A DNA stretch of 20,827 nucleotides from the NCBI GenBank assembly GCA_005879205.1, contig VBLD01000059.1, positions 1-20,827 on the forward strand, read 5' to 3'. The translations under genes and the position numbers were made by a program. Below are positions 1 to 8,145 of the stretch, piece after piece. Source of the DNA: Deltaproteobacteria bacterium. Lineage in GTDB: Bacteria > Desulfobacterota > Binatia > DP-6. The notes under the pieces were generated by a model. It saw nothing but the letters and a program-made list of their open reading frames with translations. It searched no databases and was not told where the DNA came from. Each line of letters begins with the position of its first letter. The first letter of the stretch is position 1.

Positions 1-320
1 CACCCCCTCGCCCGACTTACTTCGCCTCGCGCGCTGCGCGCGCTGCGCTCCTCCGATGCCCCCGGACCCCGTCGCTCGCGCGCGGCTAAGCCGCGCGCGG
101 CTCCCGGCCCACTCCCGCGCCTCGTGCCCGCACCCCCTCGCCCGACTTACTTCGCCTCGCGCGCTGCGCGCGCTGCGCTCCTCCGATGCCCCCGGACCCC
201 GTCGCTCGCGCGCGGCTAAGCCGCGCGCGGCTCCCGGCCCACTCCCGCGCCTCGTGCCCGCACCTCTTCGCCCGGTTTACCTCCTGCTCGCGCGCTGCGC
301 GCGCATTGCGCTTCCGTTCG
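1..320. repeat. 130-bp tandem repeat, two exact copies plus one decayed copy
   Basis: Bases 1-130 and 131-260 read identically. A third, diverged copy starts at 261 and fades out by about 320, just before the stop codon of the DUF899 gene. Each full unit contains a perfect inverted repeat with 11-base arms and a single-base centre (77-99 and 207-229), plus alternating GCGCGC tracts that could also fold. An ATG-initiated frame crosses it (56-355), but its composition simply follows the repeat, so I do not call a gene. The array may continue left of the window. Its position downstream of a minus-strand gene would suit a structured transcript end, but there is no T tract. No other content is seen in this 331-base gene-free stretch. 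Confidence 0.93.
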
Positions 321-331
321 GGGCTCGGGGA

Positions 332-1015
332 TCAGGGGTAGGAGAGCTTCGGTAGCCAGTCTTTGCCGCGGCCCTCGGGGGTGAGGTCGAAGAAGCTCCA
401 GATCGGCCAGAGCAGGTCGACGTGCCGGGCGTGGCCCGGGGTCGGCGCGTAGAGCATTTCGGCCGACCAGAAGTGGAAGATGCCGGCGTCGGTGGAGGTG
501 AACACGTTGCAGGCGGGCAGCTGCTGACCGTCGGGCGTCTCCGCGGCGTAGTCGGCGTTGTAGGTGTTGCTCGCCGACGACAGGAGACGGAGTCGATCCC
601 AGCCACGCCGGGCGGCCCACGCGCGGAGGCGCTCGGCAGGCGACCTGGCCACGACCACCAGGTTCACTCGCTGGGTGATATGGGGCGCGTAGGCGTTCAC
701 GCCGTCGAGGAAGCTCGTGCACATGGGGCACGGCTGCTCGGCCGCCGGTCCGTACATGTAGCTGTAGACGATCAGCGAACGCTTGCCGCCCTCGAACAGC
801 TTCGAGAGCGCGATCGACCCTGCCGCGGCTCTGTTCGCCTCGTCGAAGACGTAGTCCTCCTTTACCCGCCCTCCGAGCGGAAGTTCGCGGCGCAGCGCCG
901 CGACGGCTTCGAGCGCCCCGCGAAGCTCGATTTCGCGCTCGAGCAGGCGATCGCGCGCGGCGCGATAGGCGTCACTCTCGCCGGGAAACCGAACGGCATG
1001 CAGGGTGCCCGTCAT
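332..1015 (-). CDS. DUF899 family thioredoxin-like protein
   Basis: The 227-residue product matches the DUF899 family in layout. It has an N-terminal helix rich in Arg and Glu (about 15-45), then the VKEDYVFD segment, a strand LIVYSYMYGP, and a Cys-Pro-Met-Cys motif at C96-C99. The C-terminal part carries the aromatic FHFWSAEMLY stretch. The family has a thioredoxin fold and is annotated as predicted dithiol-disulfide oxidoreductases, but its substrates are not established. No signal peptide is evident, so it is probably cytoplasmic. The ATG at 1015 is well supported: AGGAGG lies 5 bases upstream. It follows the secreted repeat protein gene in the same direction, but a 110-base gap holds its own candidate promoter, so it is probably transcribed separately. 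Family call is firm; the reaction is unknown. Confidence 0.88.
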   Translation of the reverse strand: MTGTLHAVRFPGESDAYRAARDRLLEREIELRGALEAVAALRRELPLGGRVKEDYVFDEANRAAAGSIALSKLFEGGKRSLIVYSYMYGPAAEQPCPMCTSFLDGVNAYAPHITQRVNLVVVARSPAERLRAWAARRGWDRLRLLSSASNTYNADYAAETPDGQQLPACNVFTSTDAGIFHFWSAEMLYAPTPGHARHVDLLWPIWSFFDLTPEGRGKDWLPKLSYP

Positions 1016-1020
1016 GTGGG

Positions 1021-1026
1021 CCTCCT
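1021..1026 (-). promoter_or_regulatory. Strong Shine-Dalgarno of the DUF899 gene
   Basis: On the minus strand the bases read AGGAGG, five bases before the ATG at 1015. Most other starts in this window lack such a clear site and rely on overlap with the previous stop, so this supports independent initiation. Confidence 0.8.
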
Positions 1027-1036
1027 GCGGCTAATG

Positions 1037-1064
1037 ATGACTGATGCGACGCCTTGTCAAGGCG
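1037..1064 (-). promoter_or_regulatory. Candidate promoter with a palindrome over the -35 element
   Basis: On the minus strand a perfect TTGACA (plus 1055-1060) sits inside a perfect inverted repeat with 7-base arms and a one-base centre (1050-1064). Downstream, CATCAT at 15-base spacing or CATTAG at 18 are possible -10 elements, both imperfect. The palindrome covering the -35 box would suit a repressor operator. The exact -35 and the symmetry are seen; promoter function is inferred. Confidence 0.4.
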
Positions 1065-1125
1065 GCAGGCGAGGCGACGCCCCGGCGGTAGCGCGATCCT
1101 CGCCGCCGCCCCGACGAGCGCCGGC

Positions 1126-3426
1126 TCACGGTAAAACGAGGATGGCGCGCGAGACCGGACCACCGGACAGGTCGGCGGTCAGAGCCACCGCGCCGGCGGC
1201 GTTGCCGGCGGGATCGCCGAGGACGACGAAGGCACCGCCGCCGGGCGCCGGTCCGCCGAGCCAGGCGACGGCCTCGACGGGCGCCGGGGGATCCGCGGGG
1301 CTCGCGGCCATGCGAAAGATTCCTTCGTCATGGGACCCGCCGATGACTGCGGCGTGGAAGACCAGCCGACTGCCGGCGAAGACCGGCGCATCGAAGACCG
1401 TGAAGCGACCGCCGTCGGGTGCGGCGTCACCGCCGGCGAGGAGGAGACCACGCGCCGCCCCGGCGGTGAGAAACAGCCCCTGGCGGCCGTGCTGGTCGAC
1501 CGTCGCACGAAAGGCAACGCCCGGCGCACCCGCGACCGGCGAGTCGAAGGACTCGAACTTGCCGGGAAGACGCGTGCCGGTGATGTCGCCTGCCCGCGCG
1601 AGCACGCGCGTCCGTCCGCCGTTCCTGAGAAAGATGCCGAGGTCGCTCGGCGCGCCGGTCAGCCGCGCGACGAACGCGGCGCGCCGGCCACCCAGGAGTG
1701 CCGGGGTTCCAAAGCTCGAATAGCGCCCGCCACCGGGCGCGTGCGCGCGAGCGCGGGCCACGACGAGCGGCCGCCGGCCGAGCCGGGCGAAGAGGCCGGT
1801 GGCACTCGAGGTGTGCGTCAGGTCGGCCTGGAAGGCGAACCCGCCCGGGCCGACGCTGACCCGGGTGACGGCGTCGAGCACGCCGACGAAGAAGTCGCGG
1901 ATCGACCCGCCGCCGGGAACCCGGTCGCCCGTCTTGAGTACCGGAACGGCCCCGTTGCGCCCCACCATGAAGAGCGCCCGCCGGAACTCGGGGCCGAGGA
2001 CGCCGGCGGCGAACACCACCCGTCCACCCGCCCCCGCGGCCGGGGGATCGAACTCCTCGTAGTGCCCGCCGAGCGGCGTCGAGTCGCCGAGCATCGCCAC
2101 CGGCGCCGCCTGGCCCGGGCCGCTCGCCACGAAGAGTCCCTCGCGCAGCCCGAGGAAGACGGCCGCTCCGGCGTCGTCGCGCACGCCCGGATCGGTGAAG
2201 CGGAAGCCGCCGCCGAGGTCCGTCTGCTGCCCCAGCAGGGCCACCTCGGCCACGGTTCGCGCCCGGGTCACGCGGAACAGACCGGAGGTGCCGCCGATCA
2301 GCCCCGCCGGGACGATGATGCCGTCGTCGTCCGCCAGCACCGGGTCGCGCAGCTGGGAGAGCCGCCCGGCCTGCGTCGTCTCGCCCGCGCCGATCACCTT
2401 CTCGAGCGCGCCGCCGGCCGGCGCGAGAAAGATGCCCGCGCTGAACAGACCGTCCGTGACGACCCCCCGGAAAGCGATCGTGCCGCTGGCGTTGATCGCC
2501 GGCAGGAGGGCGCGCGCGAACGGTCGGAACGTGCCGCCGATCGGCGTGGATTCGCCCTCGACGGCGACGGCGCGGATCGCAGGCCGACCGGTCCCGGCGT
2601 CGGCGCGGAAGACACCGCTCTTCGGCCCGGACACCGTGGCGCGGAACACCCAGGTGCCGGCGTCGTTCAGGCTGCCGGCGCCGACCTCGACGAACTGGCC
2701 GCCGATCGGGCTCGCGTCGCCGACGATGGCGACGGCGGCGATCGCGGTGCCGTCCCAGAGGAAGAGGCCGTCCGGTCCGCTGGAGACGACCGCCCGAAAG
2801 CCCACTCGCCCAGCGCTCGTCACCCCGAGCGCACGGAGCTGCTGGAACGTCCCACCGCCGGGCGAGACCTCGCCGGTGGAGGCCGCCGTCGCGAGCGTCG
2901 CGCCGTCGGTCACGAAGATGCCCCGCGAGCCGTCGTCGAGGAGGGCGGAGAACGCGACCCGGCGGCCGTCGCCGCTCACGGTCACGCTCGCGCCGAAGGC
3001 CGCGAAGCGGAGGCCGCCCGGCGCCGGAGCGCCGGCGACGACCAGCGGCTCCAGTCGGGTGTCGCGCAGCCGATAGATGCCCGCGCCGCCGTCCGCGAAG
3101 AGCAGGCGCGCGACCACGCCGGCGCCTCCCACGGCGGGCGCGCCGAGGTCGGCCACCAGACGGCCGTCGGGACCGCGCTCGCCCGCCGCGAGCACGTGCC
3201 GGAGCGCCGCCCCCCCTGCCTTGAAGAGGACCGCCGAGGCGCCCACGAACGCCACGCGCCCGCGGTCGTCGAGCGCCGCATCCGAGAAGCGCGAGAACGG
3301 GAGTCCGAGCGCCGACGGATCGCCGGCGGCGACGAGCACTGCGCCGCGCGCGATGCTCGCCAACGCCGCCCACGTCGTGGCGGCAGCCAGGATCGCCCGG
3401 AGAAACAGCGGTCGCACGCATTGCAA
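1126..3426 (-). CDS. Secreted NxxGxxAF-type tandem repeat protein
   Basis: A 766-residue protein with a Sec-type signal peptide: Arg near the start, a hydrophobic Ala/Leu core and a likely cut around residue 28. The rest is about 12-13 repeats of 50-58 residues. Each has a Phe/aromatic-rich entry such as FxxFxxP, a loop resembling LNDAGxVAFRA, and an exit GIFxxxG followed by a Gly-rich AGDxxPxGG turn. This pattern is that of the NxxGxxAF repeat family (TIGR05002), likely a beta-propeller or beta-solenoid surface protein. Several repeats have lost the Asn. The chain ends ILVLP with no membrane anchor or sorting signal, so it is probably released or held by partners. It lies 96 bases downstream of plsB and 110 bases before the DUF899 gene. 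The ATG at 3426 puts the signal peptide directly at the N terminus. Binding target unknown. Confidence 0.82.
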   Translation of the reverse strand: MQCVRPLFLRAILAAATTWAALASIARGAVLVAAGDPSALGLPFSRFSDAALDDRGRVAFVGASAVLFKAGGAALRHVLAAGERGPDGRLVADLGAPAVGGAGVVARLLFADGGAGIYRLRDTRLEPLVVAGAPAPGGLRFAAFGASVTVSGDGRRVAFSALLDDGSRGIFVTDGATLATAASTGEVSPGGGTFQQLRALGVTSAGRVGFRAVVSSGPDGLFLWDGTAIAAVAIVGDASPIGGQFVEVGAGSLNDAGTWVFRATVSGPKSGVFRADAGTGRPAIRAVAVEGESTPIGGTFRPFARALLPAINASGTIAFRGVVTDGLFSAGIFLAPAGGALEKVIGAGETTQAGRLSQLRDPVLADDDGIIVPAGLIGGTSGLFRVTRARTVAEVALLGQQTDLGGGFRFTDPGVRDDAGAAVFLGLREGLFVASGPGQAAPVAMLGDSTPLGGHYEEFDPPAAGAGGRVVFAAGVLGPEFRRALFMVGRNGAVPVLKTGDRVPGGGSIRDFFVGVLDAVTRVSVGPGGFAFQADLTHTSSATGLFARLGRRPLVVARARAHAPGGGRYSSFGTPALLGGRRAAFVARLTGAPSDLGIFLRNGGRTRVLARAGDITGTRLPGKFESFDSPVAGAPGVAFRATVDQHGRQGLFLTAGAARGLLLAGGDAAPDGGRFTVFDAPVFAGSRLVFHAAVIGGSHDEGIFRMAASPADPPAPVEAVAWLGGPAPGGGAFVVLGDPAGNAAGAVALTADLSGGPVSRAILVLP

Positions 3427-3522
3427 ATTCGCAAATCCGGTGCCACGCGCACCGCACCGTCCGGTCGGTCGCGCCCGGGGCTCGCCTGCAGCGTTCGTGC
3501 AGCCCTGCGCGACGGCCCCGAC

Positions 3523-6111
3523 CTAGGTCCCGAGACGGCGGATCAGGTCGGGCAGGCGCTCGAACGCGCCACCCGGTTCGATCGACCGCTCGCGTCCGCC
3601 CCGCCCGCCGCGCACGACGCCCACGTGGCCGAGCTCGGCGAGCCGCGACAGGGCGTTGCCGAAGATGGCCGTCGAGTTGCCCTCGGGCTTGTGAACCTCG
3701 CCGAGCAGGAGGCTGGTCACGAACTGTCGCCGCATGCGCTGCAGCAGCGCCGCCTGTGAGATGGGCCATTCCTTCTGCGAGGCGACCGTCCGCGCGGCGA
3801 CCAGGTAGGCCTCGCGGAAGTTCTCGAGCAGGCCCGCGGTGGCACGGATCACGGGATGCTCCACCACCGCGGCATCTCCCTCCATCGCCCCGGTGTCGCG
3901 ATAGTAGGCGAGCGAGCGCTCGAGCTCGGCCCGCAGCGTCTCGCGCTCCGGGAGGGGGAACTCCCAGCGGTAGAAGTCGAGCCACCATCCGACGTACGGC
4001 GCCAGCCCGGCGAGCGGCACCTCCGCGAGGAGCGCGCGGGTGAGCAACGAAGGCACGAGGAAGAAGTGGATGGTGTTGTTCTTGTAGAAATCGAGGTTGA
4101 CACGCTTCTCCGCGGGCACGTGGATCACGATCCCGTCGCTGTCGGGCAACCGCTCGGCCAGCCCGCCCGTCTCGAGCCAACCGAGGCCCTCCTTGTAGTT
4201 CGACGCCTCGTTGCGCTCGAGCGACGAGGTCAGCCGGACCCCTTGGGCGCGCAGCAGGCCCACGAGGGCGTGCGCCGCGGTGAGGAATTCGCCGAGACGG
4301 CAGGCGCTCTGCGGCGCCGCGAGGAGCGCGCTCGCGCTCACCGCGGTCGCACCGGCCACCGCCGCGGCGTTCACGTCGCGTAGCAACCGGAAGCCGAGGC
4401 GCCGGATGAGGCGGCGCTTCTCGTCGTCGACCTCCGCCTGCCCGAAGCCGGCGCGGAAGCGGTCGCGCAGCGGCCCCAGCACCCCGTCGAGCGAGATCGG
4501 GTCGGCGAAGCTCACGTAGACGGTGCCGTACCGGCGCTTCAGCACGCTCCGCGCCCGGAGCAGCGCCCCGAGGCTCTCCTGCTCCTTCGCCGCGCCGGTG
4601 ATCTCGCTCTTGTACGCCTCTTCCTCCGGAACCCGCCCGTAGTGGATCGAGATCGGCACGAAATAGAGGTCGCGACGCACGCCCTGGAGGAATGCATTCA
4701 CGATCGCCGACAGCATGCCGAGCTTGGGGGTCAGGATCTTCCCGGTCCGCGTCCGCCCTCCCTCGATGAAGAACTCCTGCGTGTAGCCCTCCCGGATCAG
4801 GAAGGTAAGGTACTTCCGGAACACCATCTTGTAGAGCTCGTTGTCGTCAAAACTCCGGCGGACGAAGAAGGCGCCGGCGCCGCGGAAGAGCGGACCCATC
4901 GGCCAGAAGCTCAGGTTCATGCCGGCCGCGATGTGCGGCGGCGAGAGGTAGTTGGTGTGGAAGATGTAGGTGAGGATCAGGTAGTCGACGTGGCTGCGGT
5001 GGCAGGGAACCAGCACCACCGGGTGCTGCTTCACGCAGTCGACCACCTTCTCGAGACCGACGATCTCGAGACCCGAGAAGAGCCTCGGCCAGATCAGATT
5101 GAACAGGAACTCGAGGATGCCGAAGTAGAGACCGTTGAAGTTGGCGGCCATCTCGCCGAAGTAGCCGCGCGCCTCCTTCCCCACCCGCCCCCGCGGCACG
5201 CCGCGCTCGGCCGCGAGCCGCCGGATGAGCAGCTTGAGCTCCGGGTCGCGCAGCACCCGATCGCGCACGACCCGCCGGGGAAGGAGCGCCGGCCCCCAGA
5301 CGACACGCTCCTCGCGGTAGAGAAATATCTGGAGCGCACGCGCCAGGCGGCGGACGATCCGCTCCTCGCCGTCGCGCCGGTACTCCTCGATGAAACGGCC
5401 GAGCGCGATCTCCCGGCCGAGCGTCAGCTGCGTCTCCTCGGCGTTCCAGAGATAGGTGAAGAAGCGCTTCGCCTCGCCCGGCGCCTCCTGGACGCTGTAG
5501 AGCAGCGTGGCGAAGCGCGACTCCTTGCGGCGGAACCCCTTGCCGCGAAAGATGGCGACCGGCACCAGGAACATGGGCCCGACGTTCGCCTGCGCCGCGC
5601 GCACGACGTCGTGGAGGTACTCCGGCCCGAGCCGCGCCGCCGCCAGCGCCCGCCGCCGCCGCCCCGCCACGGCCTGGCTCCGCATGAAGAGCAGCACCGG
5701 CTCGCGCGCGGCCACCAGCCCCGCACACGCCGCATGCGCCGCGGCGCGGGCCCGCTTGCGGAAGCGGAAGGTCCAGCGCAGGAGATCGCGGAGAGGCCGG
5801 AAACGCACCGTCGACACGCCCGGCGCGAAGCGCGCGAGCGGCAGTCCCTCGCGCAGCAGGACGGCGTTCACCAGCAGGTAGTCGAGCGTCGAGCGGTAGC
5901 GCATGACGTAGATGATGGTGCCCTGGCGGGCGAGCTGCCGGAGATGCTCGATCGCCTCGGGGCGGAGCCGCACGCGGCTGAAGACGAGGCGCACGAGCAG
6001 ACGGGCGAGGATTCCGAAGCGCTCGAGCATCGTCGAGCGCTGCTCGGGTACCGCGGCGGCCTCCGGGGCTGCGGGGGCGGTCCGGATGGCGGGATCGGGC
6101 CGCTCGACCAT
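3523..6111 (-). CDS. plsB: Glycerol-3-phosphate 1-O-acyltransferase
   Basis: An 862-residue PlsB-type enzyme that acylates sn-glycerol 3-phosphate at position 1, the first step of phospholipid synthesis at the inner membrane. The catalytic HX4D motif is HRSHVDY (H371, D376). The phosphate-binding block EGGRTRTG is at 450-457, followed by the conserved VPISIHYG strand. The downstream region, including FYKNNTIHFFLVPSLL, matches the long C-terminal part of Escherichia coli PlsB (807 residues). The N-terminal part also resembles an acyltransferase fold: RYRSTLDY at 71-78 parallels CHRSHVDY but has Tyr72 where His should be. The start is fixed by a TGATG overlap with the manC stop, implying translational coupling. 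No other lipid gene is nearby. The 10-base palindrome at 3520-3529 covers the stop codon. Confidence 0.95.
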   Translation of the reverse strand: MVERPDPAIRTAPAAPEAAAVPEQRSTMLERFGILARLLVRLVFSRVRLRPEAIEHLRQLARQGTIIYVMRYRSTLDYLLVNAVLLREGLPLARFAPGVSTVRFRPLRDLLRWTFRFRKRARAAAHAACAGLVAAREPVLLFMRSQAVAGRRRRALAAARLGPEYLHDVVRAAQANVGPMFLVPVAIFRGKGFRRKESRFATLLYSVQEAPGEAKRFFTYLWNAEETQLTLGREIALGRFIEEYRRDGEERIVRRLARALQIFLYREERVVWGPALLPRRVVRDRVLRDPELKLLIRRLAAERGVPRGRVGKEARGYFGEMAANFNGLYFGILEFLFNLIWPRLFSGLEIVGLEKVVDCVKQHPVVLVPCHRSHVDYLILTYIFHTNYLSPPHIAAGMNLSFWPMGPLFRGAGAFFVRRSFDDNELYKMVFRKYLTFLIREGYTQEFFIEGGRTRTGKILTPKLGMLSAIVNAFLQGVRRDLYFVPISIHYGRVPEEEAYKSEITGAAKEQESLGALLRARSVLKRRYGTVYVSFADPISLDGVLGPLRDRFRAGFGQAEVDDEKRRLIRRLGFRLLRDVNAAAVAGATAVSASALLAAPQSACRLGEFLTAAHALVGLLRAQGVRLTSSLERNEASNYKEGLGWLETGGLAERLPDSDGIVIHVPAEKRVNLDFYKNNTIHFFLVPSLLTRALLAEVPLAGLAPYVGWWLDFYRWEFPLPERETLRAELERSLAYYRDTGAMEGDAAVVEHPVIRATAGLLENFREAYLVAARTVASQKEWPISQAALLQRMRRQFVTSLLLGEVHKPEGNSTAIFGNALSRLAELGHVGVVRGGRGGRERSIEPGGAFERLPDLIRRLGT

Positions 6112-7184
6112 CAGAGGTACCGCTCGAGGCCCCGACGCCGGAGCTCCTCGACGACGAGCCGCACGTCCTGCGCGCGGTCCTTACGACAGACGAGCAGCGC
6201 GTCGGGCGAATCGACCACGACGAGGTCGTCGACGCCGACGAGCGCGACCAGTCGCTGCGGGCTGTCGACGACGCAGCCCCGGCTGTCGATCGGCACCGCG
6301 CGACCGCGGATGGCGTTGCGACCATTGCGTCCCGCCCGCCAGAAGGGCTCCAGCGCGGCCCAGCTGCCCACGTCGGCCCACGCGAAGCGGGCCCGCACCA
6401 CGGCGACGCGCGCCGCGTGCTCGAGCACCCCGGTGTCGATCGAGACCGCGGGCAGCCGCCGGTAAGCAGCCGCAAGGACTCTCCGGTCGCGGTGGCCGAG
6501 CGCCTCCTCGAGCCCGCCGACGAGCGCCGGGAGATGCGTGCGCAGCGCGGCGAGGATGGCGGACGCGCGCCAGGCGAAGATGCCGCTGTTCCAGAGCGCC
6601 TGCCCCCCGGCGAGCAGCGCGACGGCGCGCGCGTGGTCAGGCTTCTCGATGAACGCCTGCACCCACGCGGCGCGGCCGGACGTGCCCGGCACCCGACGGC
6701 CGGGGCGAATGTAGCCGTACCCGGTCTCGGGGCGGCGGGCACGGAGTCCCAGCGTGACGAGCGCGCCCGTCCGCTCCGCGACGTCGAACGCGATGCCGAG
6801 GTCGGAGCGGAAGCGGGCGTTGTCGTCGATCGCGTGATCGGCGGGCAGCACCGCGATCGACGCATCGTCGCGCTCTCGCACGACGGCGAGCGTCGCGAGC
6901 GCGATCGCCGCCGCGGTGTTGCGTCCCTCGGGCTCGACCAGCACCTGACCCGGGCGCAGCCCGGGCAGCTGCGCGCGCACCGCCCGCGCGTGCTCGCGCC
7001 CGGTCACGATCCGCATGCCTTCTCTTCCGACCAGCGGCGAGAGACGGGCGACCGTCTCCTGCAGCATCGTCCGCGCGCCGACGATCGGTAGAAGCTGCTT
7101 CGGCATGCGCAGACGGCTGCGCGGCCAGAAGCGGGATCCGGAGCCTCCGGCCAGGACGACCGCGTAGCGGGGGGGGCGTGGCAC
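6111..7184 (-). CDS. manC: Mannose-1-phosphate guanylyltransferase
   Basis: Makes GDP-mannose from mannose 1-phosphate and GTP, feeding surface polysaccharide and glycan synthesis in the cytoplasm. The nucleotidyltransferase signature GGSGSRFWP (13-21) followed by PK (28-29) is intact. So are EGRNTAAAI, the metal/sugar loop VLPADHAI, the FIEKPD segment, NSGIFAW and WADVGSWAAL. At 357 residues it is the short, single-domain type without the C-terminal isomerase domain of AlgA/ManC fusions. I chose the GTG at 7184 because it leaves only five residues before the AVVLAGG strand. Longer in-frame starts near 7298 and 7346 would run into the divergent hydrolase gene and add unrelated sequence. No clear Shine-Dalgarno precedes 7184. 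The stop shares one base with the plsB ATG. Closely related sugar nucleotidyltransferase specificities cannot be fully excluded. Confidence 0.88.
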   Translation of the reverse strand: MPRPPRYAVVLAGGSGSRFWPRSRLRMPKQLLPIVGARTMLQETVARLSPLVGREGMRIVTGREHARAVRAQLPGLRPGQVLVEPEGRNTAAAIALATLAVVRERDDASIAVLPADHAIDDNARFRSDLGIAFDVAERTGALVTLGLRARRPETGYGYIRPGRRVPGTSGRAAWVQAFIEKPDHARAVALLAGGQALWNSGIFAWRASAILAALRTHLPALVGGLEEALGHRDRRVLAAAYRRLPAVSIDTGVLEHAARVAVVRARFAWADVGSWAALEPFWRAGRNGRNAIRGRAVPIDSRGCVVDSPQRLVALVGVDDLVVVDSPDALLVCRKDRAQDVRLVVEELRRRGLERYL

Positions 7185-7281
7185 GGGAATGTTCGCCGGG
7201 ACGGCGTCATGATTAGGCAGCGTTTCGCGGAAAAGCAAGCTTGCACTTGACACGCCGGGCCAAGCGCGTTGTCGTCGGCGC
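7185..7281. promoter_or_regulatory. Divergent promoter region between manC and a hydrolase gene
   Basis: This 97-base gap must serve both directions. On the plus strand there is an exact TTGACA at 7247-7252; 17 bases later only a poor -10 (TGTCGT) is found, and a transcript from it would start at or next to the GTG at 7282. On the minus strand TTGCTT and TAATCA are 17 bases apart (7210-7238), both weak matches. A perfect 10-base palindrome GCAAGCTTGC lies at 7235-7244 between the two sets and could be an operator. Confidence 0.35.
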
Positions 7282-8145
7282 GTGCCCGCCGTCCACATCG
7301 TCGCCGCACTCGCGCTGGTGGTCGCGGCCGTCTCGCTGGCCTTCAACCTGTTCGCCTACACGGCCGCCGCCGCGGCTCGCCGCCGTGCAGCGGACTGCTC
7401 AGCCGAGGAAGATGAGCGGCCCGCATGGGCGCGACGCGTGCAGGCGTTCGCCTTCGAGTGCGTCGCGACGACGGTGCTCGCCTGGACCACGCCCCTCGCC
7501 GTTCACCGCCGACGCCTGCGGCCGTTCGATGCGCGGCGCCAGCGCCCGCCCGTCGTCCTCCTGCACGGCTACGTACAGCATTCGGCGAACTTCCTGTGGC
7601 TCGCGCGCCGCCTGCGGCGCGATGGCTGGGTGCATCTCTACGAGGTGGCGCACGTCCCTCTCGGGGGCGACATCGAGCGCAGCGGCGTGCGTCTCGCGGG
7701 CGTGATCGAGCGCATCCGCCGTGTGACGGGCGCACCGGAGGTGGACATCGTCGCTCACAGCATGGGAGGACTCGTCGCGCGCGCCGCGCTCGGTGCCGGC
7801 GCCGCCGGCATCCGCCGCATCGTCACGCTCGGCACGCCGCACCAGGGGACGGAGGCGTTCCGCCCGCTCGGCCTGGACCCGATGCTGCGCCAGATGCGGC
7901 CCGGCTCGCCGTGCCTCCGCCGCCTCGCCGGCAGACACGGGTTGCCCGCCGGTACCGAGATCATCTCCATCTACTCGCGCGACGACGCCCTCGTCGTCCC
8001 ACCCTCGAACGGCAACTGTCCCGGCGCGTTCAACATCGAGGTGCGCGGGCCGGGGCACATGTCGCTCCTCTTCTCGCGCCGCGTCTACGAGCTCGTGCGC
8101 GAGAACCTGGCGGCCGAGGTCGAGCCGGCGCGCCAGAGCTCGTGA
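7282..8145 (+). CDS. Membrane-anchored or exported alpha/beta hydrolase, triacylglycerol lipase-like
   Basis: A 287-residue alpha/beta hydrolase. Residues 3-31 form a hydrophobic segment that may be a signal anchor or signal peptide. The oxyanion-hole strand VVLLHGY is followed by the nucleophile elbow VAHSMGG with Ser160, then Asp234 or Asp235 in YSRDD and His259 in GPGHMS, a complete triad in the usual order. The elbow starts with Ala instead of Gly (AxSxG), as in Bacillus-type lipases. GTPHQGTEAF and the late lid-like segment also resemble bacterial lipases and esterases; two cysteines around 212 and 251 might pair if exported. The start is GTG at 7282, as no ATG is available. The stop overlaps the next gene by four bases (GTGA). 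Substrate cannot be told; lipid ester hydrolysis is likely. Confidence 0.85.
   Translation: MPAVHIVAALALVVAAVSLAFNLFAYTAAAAARRRAADCSAEEDERPAWARRVQAFAFECVATTVLAWTTPLAVHRRRLRPFDARRQRPPVVLLHGYVQHSANFLWLARRLRRDGWVHLYEVAHVPLGGDIERSGVRLAGVIERIRRVTGAPEVDIVAHSMGGLVARAALGAGAAGIRRIVTLGTPHQGTEAFRPLGLDPMLRQMRPGSPCLRRLAGRHGLPAGTEIISIYSRDDALVVPPSNGNCPGAFNIEVRGPGHMSLLFSRRVYELVRENLAAEVEPARQSS

Noticed and set aside
1..320. CRISPR array or coding gene in the tandem repeat
   Set aside because: Units are 130 bases with no unique spacers and no cas genes; the open frame merely follows repeat composition.
3520..3529. Palindrome GACCTAGGTC at the plsB end as a terminator
   Set aside because: Short, no loop, no T tract; it simply includes the stop codon.
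1330..3759. Long plus-strand open frame opposite the secreted repeat protein
   Set aside because: High G+C suppresses stops in antisense frames; the translation is Arg/Ala/Asp-rich without domains, while the minus strand gives a signal peptide and regular repeats.
1427..4180. Long minus-strand open frame in another phase across plsB and the repeat protein
   Set aside because: Arg-rich shadow of two well supported genes; no motif.
4642..6465. Plus-strand open frame opposite plsB and manC
   Set aside because: Antisense shadow; low-complexity Glu/Arg composition and no recognisable domain.
7185..7346. N-terminal extension of manC to an ATG at 7346 or 7298
   Set aside because: It would overlap the divergent hydrolase gene and add residues not found before the AVVLAGG strand in this family.
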